Shown one piece after another: positions 44,772-54,992 of a DNA stretch of 64,000 nt. Numbering within the stretch: position 1 is the first letter of the stretch; each line of letters starts with the position of its first letter. The notes under the pieces were generated by a model. That model had not been told where the DNA came from and did no database searches. It worked only from the letters and a program-made list of their open reading frames with translations. A program made the position numbers and the translations under genes. This stretch comes from Streptomyces sp. AM 2-1-1 (GTDB lineage: Bacteria; Actinomycetota; Actinomycetes; Streptomycetales; Streptomycetaceae): NCBI RefSeq assembly GCF_029167645.1, contig NZ_CP119147.1, forward strand, positions 4,792,501 to 4,856,500, read 5' to 3'.

Positions 44772-46931
44772 ATGGGCCTGTCCCGGCTCGCCGCCCTGCA
44801 CGGCGTCGCCACTTCCCACTCCCCGTCCCCGGGCGTCACGGTCCCCGTCCCCGACGACACGGTCACCGCCGTGCTCGCCGCGCTGGGCGTGGCCGCCACC
44901 ACCCCGGCGGACGTACGGAAGTCGCTCGCCGCCGCCGAATCGAGGGCCGGTTCCCGCCTGCTCCCGCAGACCGTCGTGGTCTGGGAGGGCGATCCGCTGC
45001 CGGCCGCCCTGGCCACGCTGCCGATCGGCACGACCCTCGACGTCGCCCCGGAGGCCGAACCGGGCGCCCCCCGGCCCGAACCGCTCCGGCTCCGCGTCAC
45101 CGGCGCGCAGGCGGACGTCCCGGACACCCCGCCCCCGTCCGGCGTCCCCCTCTGGTGGACGGCCCCGCCGCTCGGCGTGCACCGGGTGACCGCGCGCACC
45201 AACGACCACCGGCAGGCCACCGCCACCCTCGTCGTCGCACCCGCCCGCGCCCCGCAGCCCCCCGCCCGCGCCCAGGGCTTCCTCGTCCAGCTCTACTCCC
45301 TGCTCTCCGGACGCTCCTGGGGCATGGGCGACCTCGGCGACCTGGCCGACCTCGCCTCCTGGGCCGGACGGACCCTCGGCGCCGGGTTCGTCCAGATCAA
45401 CCCGCTGCACGCCGCCGTCCCGGGGCGCCCCGGCAGCCCCACCGACCCGTCCCCCTACCGCCCCTCCTCACGGCGCTTCCCCGACCCGGTGCACCTGCAC
45501 GTCGAGTCGATCCCCGAGTACGGCCAGGTCCGGGCGCGCGCGGTCCTCGACGACCTGCGCCAGGACGCCGCGGCGCTCTGCGAGGCGGTGCTCAACAAGG
45601 GCGCGCTGATCGACCGGGACGCCGTGTGGGAGCTCAAGCGGCAGGCCCTGGAACTCGTCCACCGGGTGCCGCTCACCCCCGGCCGCCGGGCCGCGTACTG
45701 CGATTTCCTCTCCGCCCGGGGCCAGGCCCTGGAGGACCACGCGCTCTGGTGCGCGCTCGCCGAGGTGCACGGCCCCGACTGGCACACCTGGCCCGAGCCG
45801 CTGCGCGACCCCCGCTCCCCGCAGACCGCCCGCGCCCGCACCGGACTCCTCGACCGGGTGGACTTCCACAGCCGCCTCGCCTGGCTGACCGACACCCAGC
45901 TCGCCGAGGCCCGACGGGCCGCCGAGGACGCCGGGATGGAGATCGGCGTCATCCACGACCTCGCCGTCGGGGTGCACCCGGCCGGCGCGGACACCTGGTC
46001 CGGGCAGGACGACTTCGCCCGCCGCATGTCCGTCGGCGCGCCGCCGGACGCCTTCAACGCGCGCGGTCAGGACTGGGGCCTGCCGCCCTGGCGCCCCGAC
46101 GCCCTCGCCGCTTCCGGCTACGCCCCCTTCCGCGGCCTGCTGCGCGGCCTCCTCGCGCACGCCGGCGGGCTCCGCGTCGACCACGTCATGGGCCTCTTCC
46201 GGCTCTGGTGGGTCCCCGAGGGGAAACCGCCCACCGAGGGCACCTACGTCAGCCACGACGGCGAGGCGATGCTCGCCGTCCTCGTCCTGGAGGCCCACCG
46301 GGCCGGGGCCGTCGTGCTCGGCGAGGACCTCGGCACGGTCGAGCCGGGCGTCCGCGAGGCGCTCGCCCGGCGCGGGGTCCTCGGTACCTCCGTCCTCTGG
46401 TTCGAACGCGACTGGGAGGGCACCGGACGTCCGCTCGCCCCGGAGAAGTGGCGCCCCGACTGCCTGGCCACCGTCACCACCCACGACCTGCCGTCCACCG
46501 CGGCCCGCCTCTCCGGCGACCACGTGCGGCTGCGCCACGAACTCGGCCTGCTCACCCGCACCCTGGAGGAGGAGCTCGCCGAGGACGCCGCCGACACCGC
46601 CGAGTGGCTCCGCTGCCTGGCCCGCCTGCGGCTGCTGCCCGAGGGCGAGGGCGACGAGGAGGCCGCCGTCCGCGCCGTGCACCGCTTCCTGCTGCGCACC
46701 CCGGCCCGGCTGACCGGCATCTGGCTCCCCGACACCGTGGGCGACCGGCGTCCGCAGAACCTCCCCGGCACCTGGGACCAGTACCCCAACTGGCGCCTGC
46801 CGATCGCCGACGGTCAGGGCCGCCCCCTGACGCTGGAACAGATCACCGGCTCGCCCCGGCTGCACCGCCTGATGGACGGACTGGCCCCGCGGAACCCTCG
46901 TACGGCACCCCCGGGCGCGCGGCGTCCGTAG
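44772..46931 (+). CDS. malQ: 4-alpha-glucanotransferase (amylomaltase)
   Basis: A 719-residue GH77 enzyme that moves glucan chains between malto-oligosaccharides. The first 160 residues form an N-terminal region typical of actinobacterial MalQ. The catalytic barrel includes GFLVQLYSLLSGRSWGMGDLGDL, FVQINPLHA, SPYRPSSRRF, GVIHDLAVGVHPAGADTW, the nucleophile region GLRVDHVMGLFRLWW, the acid/base region VVLGEDLGTVEPGVREAL and the stabiliser region TVTTHDLPSTAARL, ending in LPGTWDQYPNWRLPIAD. It is full length. The start abuts the small repeat-rich ORF. It acts in maltodextrin and glycogen metabolism in the cytoplasm. Confidence 0.95.
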   Translation: MGLSRLAALHGVATSHSPSPGVTVPVPDDTVTAVLAALGVAATTPADVRKSLAAAESRAGSRLLPQTVVVWEGDPLPAALATLPIGTTLDVAPEAEPGAPRPEPLRLRVTGAQADVPDTPPPSGVPLWWTAPPLGVHRVTARTNDHRQATATLVVAPARAPQPPARAQGFLVQLYSLLSGRSWGMGDLGDLADLASWAGRTLGAGFVQINPLHAAVPGRPGSPTDPSPYRPSSRRFPDPVHLHVESIPEYGQVRARAVLDDLRQDAAALCEAVLNKGALIDRDAVWELKRQALELVHRVPLTPGRRAAYCDFLSARGQALEDHALWCALAEVHGPDWHTWPEPLRDPRSPQTARARTGLLDRVDFHSRLAWLTDTQLAEARRAAEDAGMEIGVIHDLAVGVHPAGADTWSGQDDFARRMSVGAPPDAFNARGQDWGLPPWRPDALAASGYAPFRGLLRGLLAHAGGLRVDHVMGLFRLWWVPEGKPPTEGTYVSHDGEAMLAVLVLEAHRAGAVVLGEDLGTVEPGVREALARRGVLGTSVLWFERDWEGTGRPLAPEKWRPDCLATVTTHDLPSTAARLSGDHVRLRHELGLLTRTLEEELAEDAADTAEWLRCLARLRLLPEGEGDEEAAVRAVHRFLLRTPARLTGIWLPDTVGDRRPQNLPGTWDQYPNWRLPIADGQGRPLTLEQITGSPRLHRLMDGLAPRNPRTAPPGARRP

Positions 46932-46951
46932 GCGTTCGCTACGTTTGCACC

Positions 46952-47182
46952 GTGGACAAGAAGAACGCTATGCGCGCCGGCGCCGTTGCGGCCGGTACGA
47001 CGCTGATGATGCTGCTCATGTCGTCCCCCGCACTCGCGCTCTCGCGCGACGACGGCGACGACCCGGGTTCAGGCCTGTCGGTCATCGAGACCATCAGCCT
47101 GTACGTCCTCGCGCCGCTCGCGCTGTTCGTGGTGATCGCGGGCCTGGTCGTGGTGCTCGACAAGTCCAAGAAGAAGGCGTAA
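46952..47182 (+). CDS. Small membrane protein with signal-like N-terminus
   Basis: A 76-residue protein. It starts at GTG 46952 (VDKKNAMRAGAVAAGTTLMM), has an N-terminal hydrophobic segment ending ALALS, an Asp/Gly-rich loop (DDGDDPGSG), a second membrane helix (LYVLAPLALFVVIAGLVVVL) and a basic end DKSKKKA. There is no Shine-Dalgarno sequence, but TACGTT ends 6 nt before the GTG, so a leaderless transcript is possible. It follows malQ by 20 nt and is closed by a hairpin. Function unknown. Confidence 0.7.
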   Translation: MDKKNAMRAGAVAAGTTLMMLLMSSPALALSRDDGDDPGSGLSVIETISLYVLAPLALFVVIAGLVVVLDKSKKKA

Positions 47183-47200
47183 CCGCCTCACACGCTCCGC

Positions 47201-47240
47201 CGTGTGCGCCGCCGGTATTGGTTACCGCGCGGCGCACACG
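47201..47240 (+). terminator. Terminator after the small membrane protein gene
   Basis: Perfect 12-bp stem CGTGTGCGCCGC / GCGGCGCACACG with a 16-nt loop, 18 nt after the stop codon. Confidence 0.75.
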
Positions 47241-47359
47241 CATGTCCGGGCGCGCCTGTGGGGCAGGGGAGCGACGGGCCGCGTCGCCCTCCCTCGCCGG
47301 TCCGGTCCCTGGGCGGACCGGTCCCGGGGCGGACCGGTCCCGGGGCGCCGGGGAACGTA

Positions 47360-47405
47360 CGAGGGCGCCCTCCCCGCCGCGTACGGTCCGGAGAGGGCGC
47401 CCTCG
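47360..47405 (-). terminator. Terminator of the first aminopeptidase N gene
   Basis: Thirteen-base stem CGAGGGCGCCCTC / GAGGGCGCCCTCG around a 20-nt loop, 20 nt beyond the pepN stop. Confidence 0.7.
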
Positions 47406-47425
47406 CGCGGTGCGCCGCCGCGCCG

Positions 47426-50002
47426 TTACGCGGACGCGGCCGCCGCGTCCGCGGCCCGGGCGCGCAGCGCGCGCTCGACACCCGCGCGCGACTCCGACAC
47501 CAGCCGGCGCAGCGCCGCGTTCGGCTCCGCCGAGGCGAGCCAGGCGTCCGTGGCGTCCAGGGTCTCCTGGGAGACCTGGATCGCCGGGTAGAGGCCGATC
47601 GCGACCTGCTGGGCCATCTCGTGGCTGCGGGTCTCCCACACGTCCTTGAGCGCCGTGAAGTACTTCTCCGCGTACGGCGCCAGCAGCTCGCGCTGCTCGG
47701 TCTGGACGAAGCCGCCGATGACGGCCTCCTGGACGGCGTTCGGCAGCTTGTCGGACTCGACGACCAGCGCCCAGGCCTCCGCCTTGGCCTCCTCGGAGGG
47801 ACGGGCGGCGCGTGCCTCGGCCGCGTGCCGCTCGCCCGCCGCGGTGCGGTCGCGCTCGTACTCGGCGGCGATCTCCTCCTCGTCCAGCAGACCGGTCGCC
47901 GACAGGCGCTGCACGAACGCCCACCGCAGCTCGGTGTCGACGGCCAGGCCCTCGACCGCCTTGCTGCCGTCCAGCAGCCCCTGGAGCAGGTCCAGCTGCT
48001 GCGGGGTACGGGCCGTCGCCGCGAACGCGCGGGCCCAGGCCAGCTGGTGGTCGCTGCCGGGCGCGGCGGCGTTCAGGTGCGCCAGGGTGGCGTCCGTCCA
48101 CCGGGTCAGCAGCGTCTCCCGGGCTTCGGGGGCCGCGTACTGGTCGAGCGCCAGCTTCAGCTGACGGTGCAGCGACTGCACCACGCCGATGTCCGACTCC
48201 TTGCCGATGCCGGAGAGCACCAGCGCGAGGTAGTCGCGGGTCGCCAGTTCGCCGTCGCGGGTCATGTCCCAGGCCGAGGCCCAGCACAGCGCGCGCGGCA
48301 GCGACTCGGCGAAGTCGCCCAGGTGCTCGGTGACGAACCGCAGCGACTCCTCGTCGAGCCGGACCTTCGCGTACGACAGGTCGTCGTCGTTGAGCAGGAT
48401 CACGTCCGGGCGCTTCGTGCCCTCGGGCAGCGCCACCTCGGTGCGGGCGCCGTCCACGTCCCGCTCGATGCGCTCGGTGCGGACCAGCTTGCCGTCGGCG
48501 CCGAGGTCGTAGAAGCCGATCGCGACCCGGTGCGGGCGCAGCGTCGGCTCGCCCTTGGCGCCGGCGGGGAGTGCCGGGGCCTCCTGGAGGACCGCGAAGG
48601 AGGTGATCCTGCCCTCGGCGTCCGTCTCGACGGCGGGGCGCAGGACGTTGATGCCGGCCGTTTCCAGCCACGCCTTCGACCAGGTCTTCAGGTCGCGGCC
48701 GGAGGTCTCCTCCAGCGCGCCCAGCAGGTCCGTGAGGCGGGTGTTGCCGAAGGCGTGCGCCTTGAAGTACGCCTGCACGCCCGCGAAGAACTCGTCCTGG
48801 CCGACGTAGGCGACGAGCTGCTTGAGGACCGAGGCGCCCTTCGCGTACGTGATCCCGTCGAAGTTGACGAGGACGTCGTCGAGGTCGTTGATCTCCGCCA
48901 TGATCGGGTGCGTGGAGGGCAGCTGGTCCTGCCGGTACGCCCAGGTCTTCATGGAGTTCGCGAAGGTGGTCCACGACTGCGGCCAGCGGGAGCCCTCGGC
49001 GTCCGCCAGGCAGGCGATCGAGGTGTAGGTGGCGAACGACTCGTTCAGCCAGAGGTCGTTCCACCACTCCATGGTGACCAGGTCGCCGAACCACATGTGG
49101 GCCAGCTCGTGGAGGATGGTCTCCGCCCGGCCCTCGTACGCGGCGTCGGTGACCTTGGAGCGGAAGACGTACTGGTCGCGGATGGTGACCGCGCCCGCGT
49201 TCTCCATCGCACCGGCGTTGAACTCCGGCACGAAGAGCTGGTCGTACTTGGCGAACGGGTACGCGTAGTCGAACTTCTCCTGGAACCAGTCGAAGCCCAG
49301 CCGGGTGAGCTCGAAGATGTCGTCCGCGTCGAGGTACTCGGCGAGCGAGGGGCGGCAGTAGATGCCGAGCGGCACCGTCCGGCCGTCGCGCTCGTAGCTG
49401 CTGTGCACCGAGTGGTACGGGCCCGCGATCAGTGCGGTGATGTACGTCGAGATGCGCGGCGTCGGCTCGAACGTCCAGACGTCGCCCACCGGCTCCGGCG
49501 TCGGCGAGTTCGAGATCACGGTCCAGCCGGCGGGGGCCGTCACGGTGAAGGCGAACGTGGCCTTCAGGTCGGGCTGCTCGAAGCTGGCGAACACCCGCCG
49601 CGCGTCCGGCACCTCGAACTGGGTGTACAGGTACGCCTGCTCGTCGACCGGGTCGACGAAGCGGTGCAGGCCCTCACCGGTGTTGGTGTATGCGCAGTCG
49701 GCGACGACCCTCAGCTCGTTCGCGCCCTCGCGCAGGTGCGGCAGCGCGATCCGGGCGTCGCGGAAGACGGCGGCGACGTCCAGCGAGGTGCCGTTGAGGA
49801 CGACGTCGTGGACCGCGGGGGCGACGAGGTCGATGAAGGTCTCCGCACCGGCCTCCGCGGAGTCGAAGCGCACCGTGGTGACGGACCGGAAGGACCCGCC
49901 CTCCTGCGCTCCGGAGAGGTCGAGCTCGACCTCGTACGCGTCCACGGTCAGCAGGCGCGCCCGCTCCTGTGCCTCTTCGCGGGTCAGATTCGTGCCGGGC
50001 AC
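47426..50002 (-). CDS. pepN: Aminopeptidase N, M1 family (copy 1)
   Basis: An 858-residue cytoplasmic zinc aminopeptidase that removes N-terminal residues from peptides. The exopeptidase motif is FNAGAMENAGAVTIRD. The zinc site is TILHELAHMWFGDLVTMEWWNDLWLNESFATY (two His and the downstream Glu). The large helical ERAP1-like C-terminal domain covers the last 350 residues. GTG 50002 (VPGTNLTREEAQERARLLTV) follows AAGGAGAT; frames upstream lack homology. It has a second copy at 56325-58910. It lies downstream of asd on the same strand, with the asd terminator between them. Confidence 0.93.
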   Translation of the reverse strand: MPGTNLTREEAQERARLLTVDAYEVELDLSGAQEGGSFRSVTTVRFDSAEAGAETFIDLVAPAVHDVVLNGTSLDVAAVFRDARIALPHLREGANELRVVADCAYTNTGEGLHRFVDPVDEQAYLYTQFEVPDARRVFASFEQPDLKATFAFTVTAPAGWTVISNSPTPEPVGDVWTFEPTPRISTYITALIAGPYHSVHSSYERDGRTVPLGIYCRPSLAEYLDADDIFELTRLGFDWFQEKFDYAYPFAKYDQLFVPEFNAGAMENAGAVTIRDQYVFRSKVTDAAYEGRAETILHELAHMWFGDLVTMEWWNDLWLNESFATYTSIACLADAEGSRWPQSWTTFANSMKTWAYRQDQLPSTHPIMAEINDLDDVLVNFDGITYAKGASVLKQLVAYVGQDEFFAGVQAYFKAHAFGNTRLTDLLGALEETSGRDLKTWSKAWLETAGINVLRPAVETDAEGRITSFAVLQEAPALPAGAKGEPTLRPHRVAIGFYDLGADGKLVRTERIERDVDGARTEVALPEGTKRPDVILLNDDDLSYAKVRLDEESLRFVTEHLGDFAESLPRALCWASAWDMTRDGELATRDYLALVLSGIGKESDIGVVQSLHRQLKLALDQYAAPEARETLLTRWTDATLAHLNAAAPGSDHQLAWARAFAATARTPQQLDLLQGLLDGSKAVEGLAVDTELRWAFVQRLSATGLLDEEEIAAEYERDRTAAGERHAAEARAARPSEEAKAEAWALVVESDKLPNAVQEAVIGGFVQTEQRELLAPYAEKYFTALKDVWETRSHEMAQQVAIGLYPAIQVSQETLDATDAWLASAEPNAALRRLVSESRAGVERALRARAADAAAASA

Positions 50003-50088
50003 CCGGTCATCTCCTTCGATGGTGACGTTTCGGGTCATCCTTCCACGCCGGAAGCCGGTGTCGCCCGGCAGCCGGTCCGGACACAGCA

Positions 50089-50127
50089 CGAGGGGGAGGC
50101 CACCGGCGACCGGTGATCTCCCCCTCG
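50089..50127 (-). terminator. Terminator of asd
   Basis: Perfect 10-bp stem CGAGGGGGAG / CTCCCCCTCG enclosing a smaller CACCGG/CCGGTG hairpin, 14 nt beyond the asd stop and before pepN. Confidence 0.8.
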
Positions 50128-50141
50128 GACGTGCGACCGGG

Positions 50142-51485
<1,344 letters not shown>

Positions 51486-54400
51486 CTACTCCGTGACCTT
51501 GGCGATCACGACACTGCCCTTGCCCGCGGCGGTGCCGTGGGAGTTCACCAGCTGGACCTCGCCGAAGAACTGCCGTCCCTCGGGAGCCGCGCCGGCGACG
51601 ACCACCTCGGCCCCGACGTGGGCGGACGCCCCGGCGGCGAGGTTGACCGGCGTCGACTCGTCGACCTCGATGGTGCCGAGCGACGCGGTGTAGTACACGT
51701 CGCGGTAGTCGTACGCGGTGGTGCCGGCGGGAACGTCGTACCCGTCCACCAGGATCGTGTAGGTACCGGCAGCCGGCGAGACGAGGCTCACCGACTCCTC
51801 GGACCCGGCGGTGGTCGACGCACCGACCTCCTCGTCGCCGAGGTAGACGTACAGGTCGATGTCGGCGTTGGCGTCCGAAGTGCCGCCGACGGCGACGTCG
51901 AGCTTCTCGACGCCCTCACCGATGGTCACCGTGGAGATCTGCGCGTCGCCCGTCGAGATCGACGGGCGGCCGACCGCCGCCGAACCGAGCGAACCGCCCT
52001 TGAGGTGACCGGTCAGGGCCGCCGCCTCGTTGGTGACGGTCCACCCGACCGCCGTCGGGGTGCCGATCTTCGCCTCGGCGATGGTCTGCACCGCCGGGTC
52101 GAAGGTGGCACCGAGCAGCGAGACGTCGAGCGTGTAGGGGTTGTCCAGGAGCGGCGACGTACGACGGGCCTCGACCTCGATCTCCCAGACACCCGGCTGC
52201 GGGTCCTGGTAGGCGCGGGCGTCGGGACGGCACTTGTTCGTCGGGCTCTCGTAGTTCGGGTAGCAGTAGATCGTGGAGCTGTCCTCGACCGCGACCCCGT
52301 ACGGGTGGATCGAGATGAACCGCGTCTGGCTGCCCGAGCGCAGGGCGCCGAGCGCGACCTCCAGGGTCTTGGCGCCCTCGGGCACGTTCAGGAAGTACGA
52401 CGTGGTGCCGTTGCGCTGCACCGAACCGGAAGCGCGGAACGCGTTGGAAGGCGCCTTGATGTCGGTGGCGACGACCACGGTGGTCAGGATCTGGTGGTCC
52501 ACGCCCACCGTCTTGGCGTCGTCCACCTCCAGGATGGCGCTGTGCACGCCGACCGAGCGGGGCTGCGCCTGGACCTTCACGGTCACCGGCGTGCCGAGCG
52601 GCAGTCGGACGGTGCTCGGACCGACCAGCTTGAAGGTGCCGTCGCCGTTCTTCCACGACAGCTTGTGCGCGACGTCGCGGTCGGCGCCGGTCGTACGGGT
52701 GATGACCACGTCGTACGTCTTCTTCTGACCGGTCTTCAGGCCGCCCTCACGGTCGTAGAGGCCGGTGCCGAAGCCCGGGTCCTTGAGCGCGAAGTCGATC
52801 GCCGTGTCGACGGGGGCCTTGACCGCGTACTCGTTGGCCGCGGCGCCCTTCTTGATGAGCTTCCACGCGGCCACGATGTTGATGAGGCCGGCACCCTGGG
52901 CGTGCGCGGGCACGTCCTTGATCTGGGTGGCGGAGCTGGTCAGGGCGGTGCGCAGATCGGCCGGCGGCAGGTCGATGTGCTTCTGCTTCGCGGCGGAGAG
53001 CAGCAGCGCGGTGGCGCCGGCGACCTGCGGCGAGGACATCGAAGTGCCCTGCAGCATGGAGTAACCGGCGGGCAGGGTGTAGCCCGCCTCCTTCACCGGC
53101 CCGCCGGGCAGCCAGGTCTGCGTGGTGTTGATGGACGCGCCCGGAGCGGTGATGATCGGCGCGAAACCGCCGTCCTCACGCGGACCGCGCGAGGAGAAGG
53201 GCAGCATGTCGTACTTCTTGGTGACGAGGGAGCCGTAGTTGGCCGCCCAGGTCTCCCTGGAGATCGCCGCGCCCACCGAGATGACGTGGTCGGCGAGGCC
53301 GGGGTCACCGATGGTGTTGACGCCCGGGCCGTCGTTGCCGGCCGAGATGACCAGCTGGACGCCGTAGTTGTCGATGAGCCGCTTGTACAGCTCGGCGCGG
53401 GCGTTGTTGCCGTCGTTGAGCGGCGGCAGGCCGCCGATCGACATGTTGACGACGTCGACCCCGCGGTTCACGACGAGGTCGATCATGCCCTCGGTGAGAG
53501 CGATGTTGGTGCAGCCGCCGGTCCAGGTGCAGGCGCGCGAGGAGACGATCTTCGCGCCGGGGGCCGCACCGTTCATCTTGCCGCCGAACAGGCCGTTCGC
53601 CGCGGTGATGCCCGCGACGTGCGTACCGTGCTCGCTCTCGATGACGCCGATGCTGACGTAGTCGGAGGTGGCGCCCGCCGCGTTGTAGACGACGTTCTTG
53701 CGCGTCTCCACCACGAACGGGACGCGCTCGGCGACGTCGGTGCGCGGGTCGTCGGTGCCGAAGTACGCGACCTGGTTCTTCTCCTTGTACGGCTTGAGGG
53801 CCGTGTCGTCGGAGAAGTCCGCGTCGCTGTTCAGGTCCACCCGGGTCACGCCGGTCACCGGGTCGTAGAGCACGCCCCAGCTGTCGGTGGTGTCGCCGTC
53901 GCGGTTGAGGTCGCCCGCCATGTCGCCGCCGTTGGTGGCCGACTCGCGGAAGAGGCTGAACCTGTACGAACCGGTGGGCGCCGCGTACGTGACGCCGCCG
54001 GCGGTGAACGACGGGCCGGAGACCGCCTGCGTCATCCGCAGCCAGGTGCCGTCGCCGTCGCTGACCGGGTCGGTCGCGGTCACCCAGTCGACGATCTTGC
54101 GCTCGCCGGTGGTGGTCTTCTGGAGCGCCGGGTGACCGAGGTCCACACCGGAGTCCAGGATGCCGATGGTGATGCCCCGGCCGTCCGCCTTCGGGTTCTG
54201 CTGCACGAAGTCGACCGCACCCGTCTCGAAGGACGGGTTGTACGGGTTCTTCGCGGGCGTCTTCTTCGACGGCGCCGCGTACGTGCTGGAGGTCGTGGCC
54301 TTCTTCGCGCCGGCGGCACGGTCGGCCGCGGGCGTCGGGTCGTCCAGCTCGATCTCCTGCTGGAGGTCGATGCCGAGGACGGACGACAGCTTCGAGGCCG

Positions 54401-54785
54401 ACGCGATGGTGGCCTTCGCGGTCTTCGTGGGCACCGTCGCCCGGACGTAACCGAGCGCGTCGTACGTACGGCCGAGCAGCGAGCCGCTGACGGCGTCGAG
54501 CTGGTCGGCGACCTGCTCGGTCGCGCCGGGCTTCGTCGCGACCATCATCGTGACGGTCTTCTCGCCGGTGGCCTCGGCCTTCGCCAGGAGATCGGCGTCC
54601 GCCTCGCCGAGCTTGTCGCCCGACGGACTCGTCGCGGTGGGCTTGAGGGTGTTCACGGCGGGGTCGTCTGCGGCGAACACCGGGGTGGTGGCGGTGGCGG
54701 CGAGCGCGGCCACCAGGCCCGCCGCGGCGGCCACCCGGGCCACTCGTCTCGCCGCGGGTATGGAGCCGGGAGAATCCTTGGTCAT
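51486..54785 (-). CDS. Secreted S8 (subtilisin-like) serine protease
   Basis: A large (about 1099-residue) secreted protease. The signal peptide (AARRVARVAAAAGLVAALAATATTPVFAA) is followed by a propeptide region to about 190. The catalytic domain has Asp in ITIGILDSGVDLGHPAL, His in ESEHGTHVAGITAANG, Asn in LVISAGNDGPG and Ser in LQGTSMSSPQVAGATAL. Beta-sandwich regions of about 450 residues follow, as in the large secreted subtilases of Streptomyces. ATG 54785 is preferred because AGGGA lies 5 nt upstream; ATG 54791 is also possible. It has its own upstream region and terminator. Confidence 0.92.
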   Translation of the reverse strand: MTKDSPGSIPAARRVARVAAAAGLVAALAATATTPVFAADDPAVNTLKPTATSPSGDKLGEADADLLAKAEATGEKTVTMMVATKPGATEQVADQLDAVSGSLLGRTYDALGYVRATVPTKTAKATIASASKLSSVLGIDLQQEIELDDPTPAADRAAGAKKATTSSTYAAPSKKTPAKNPYNPSFETGAVDFVQQNPKADGRGITIGILDSGVDLGHPALQKTTTGERKIVDWVTATDPVSDGDGTWLRMTQAVSGPSFTAGGVTYAAPTGSYRFSLFRESATNGGDMAGDLNRDGDTTDSWGVLYDPVTGVTRVDLNSDADFSDDTALKPYKEKNQVAYFGTDDPRTDVAERVPFVVETRKNVVYNAAGATSDYVSIGVIESEHGTHVAGITAANGLFGGKMNGAAPGAKIVSSRACTWTGGCTNIALTEGMIDLVVNRGVDVVNMSIGGLPPLNDGNNARAELYKRLIDNYGVQLVISAGNDGPGVNTIGDPGLADHVISVGAAISRETWAANYGSLVTKKYDMLPFSSRGPREDGGFAPIITAPGASINTTQTWLPGGPVKEAGYTLPAGYSMLQGTSMSSPQVAGATALLLSAAKQKHIDLPPADLRTALTSSATQIKDVPAHAQGAGLINIVAAWKLIKKGAAANEYAVKAPVDTAIDFALKDPGFGTGLYDREGGLKTGQKKTYDVVITRTTGADRDVAHKLSWKNGDGTFKLVGPSTVRLPLGTPVTVKVQAQPRSVGVHSAILEVDDAKTVGVDHQILTTVVVATDIKAPSNAFRASGSVQRNGTTSYFLNVPEGAKTLEVALGALRSGSQTRFISIHPYGVAVEDSSTIYCYPNYESPTNKCRPDARAYQDPQPGVWEIEVEARRTSPLLDNPYTLDVSLLGATFDPAVQTIAEAKIGTPTAVGWTVTNEAAALTGHLKGGSLGSAAVGRPSISTGDAQISTVTIGEGVEKLDVAVGGTSDANADIDLYVYLGDEEVGASTTAGSEESVSLVSPAAGTYTILVDGYDVPAGTTAYDYRDVYYTASLGTIEVDESTPVNLAAGASAHVGAEVVVAGAAPEGRQFFGEVQLVNSHGTAAGKGSVVIAKVTE

Positions 54786-54992
54786 CAGCATCCCTGCGAT
54801 CGGAAAGGAAGAGTCCGGAAATCGGTACCGGATGACCGCTCACCCTTTCGTACCCGACAGGGTTTGTGGAGAGTTGACCGAGGCGCTTAGACGACATGGC
54901 GTAGATCCGCCACCGGTGCCTCTGCGTCACCGGGGAGAAAAGGTGTCGGACACGGACCTAAGGGTCCCCTCCCCCCCCGGCTGGTCCCCCGC

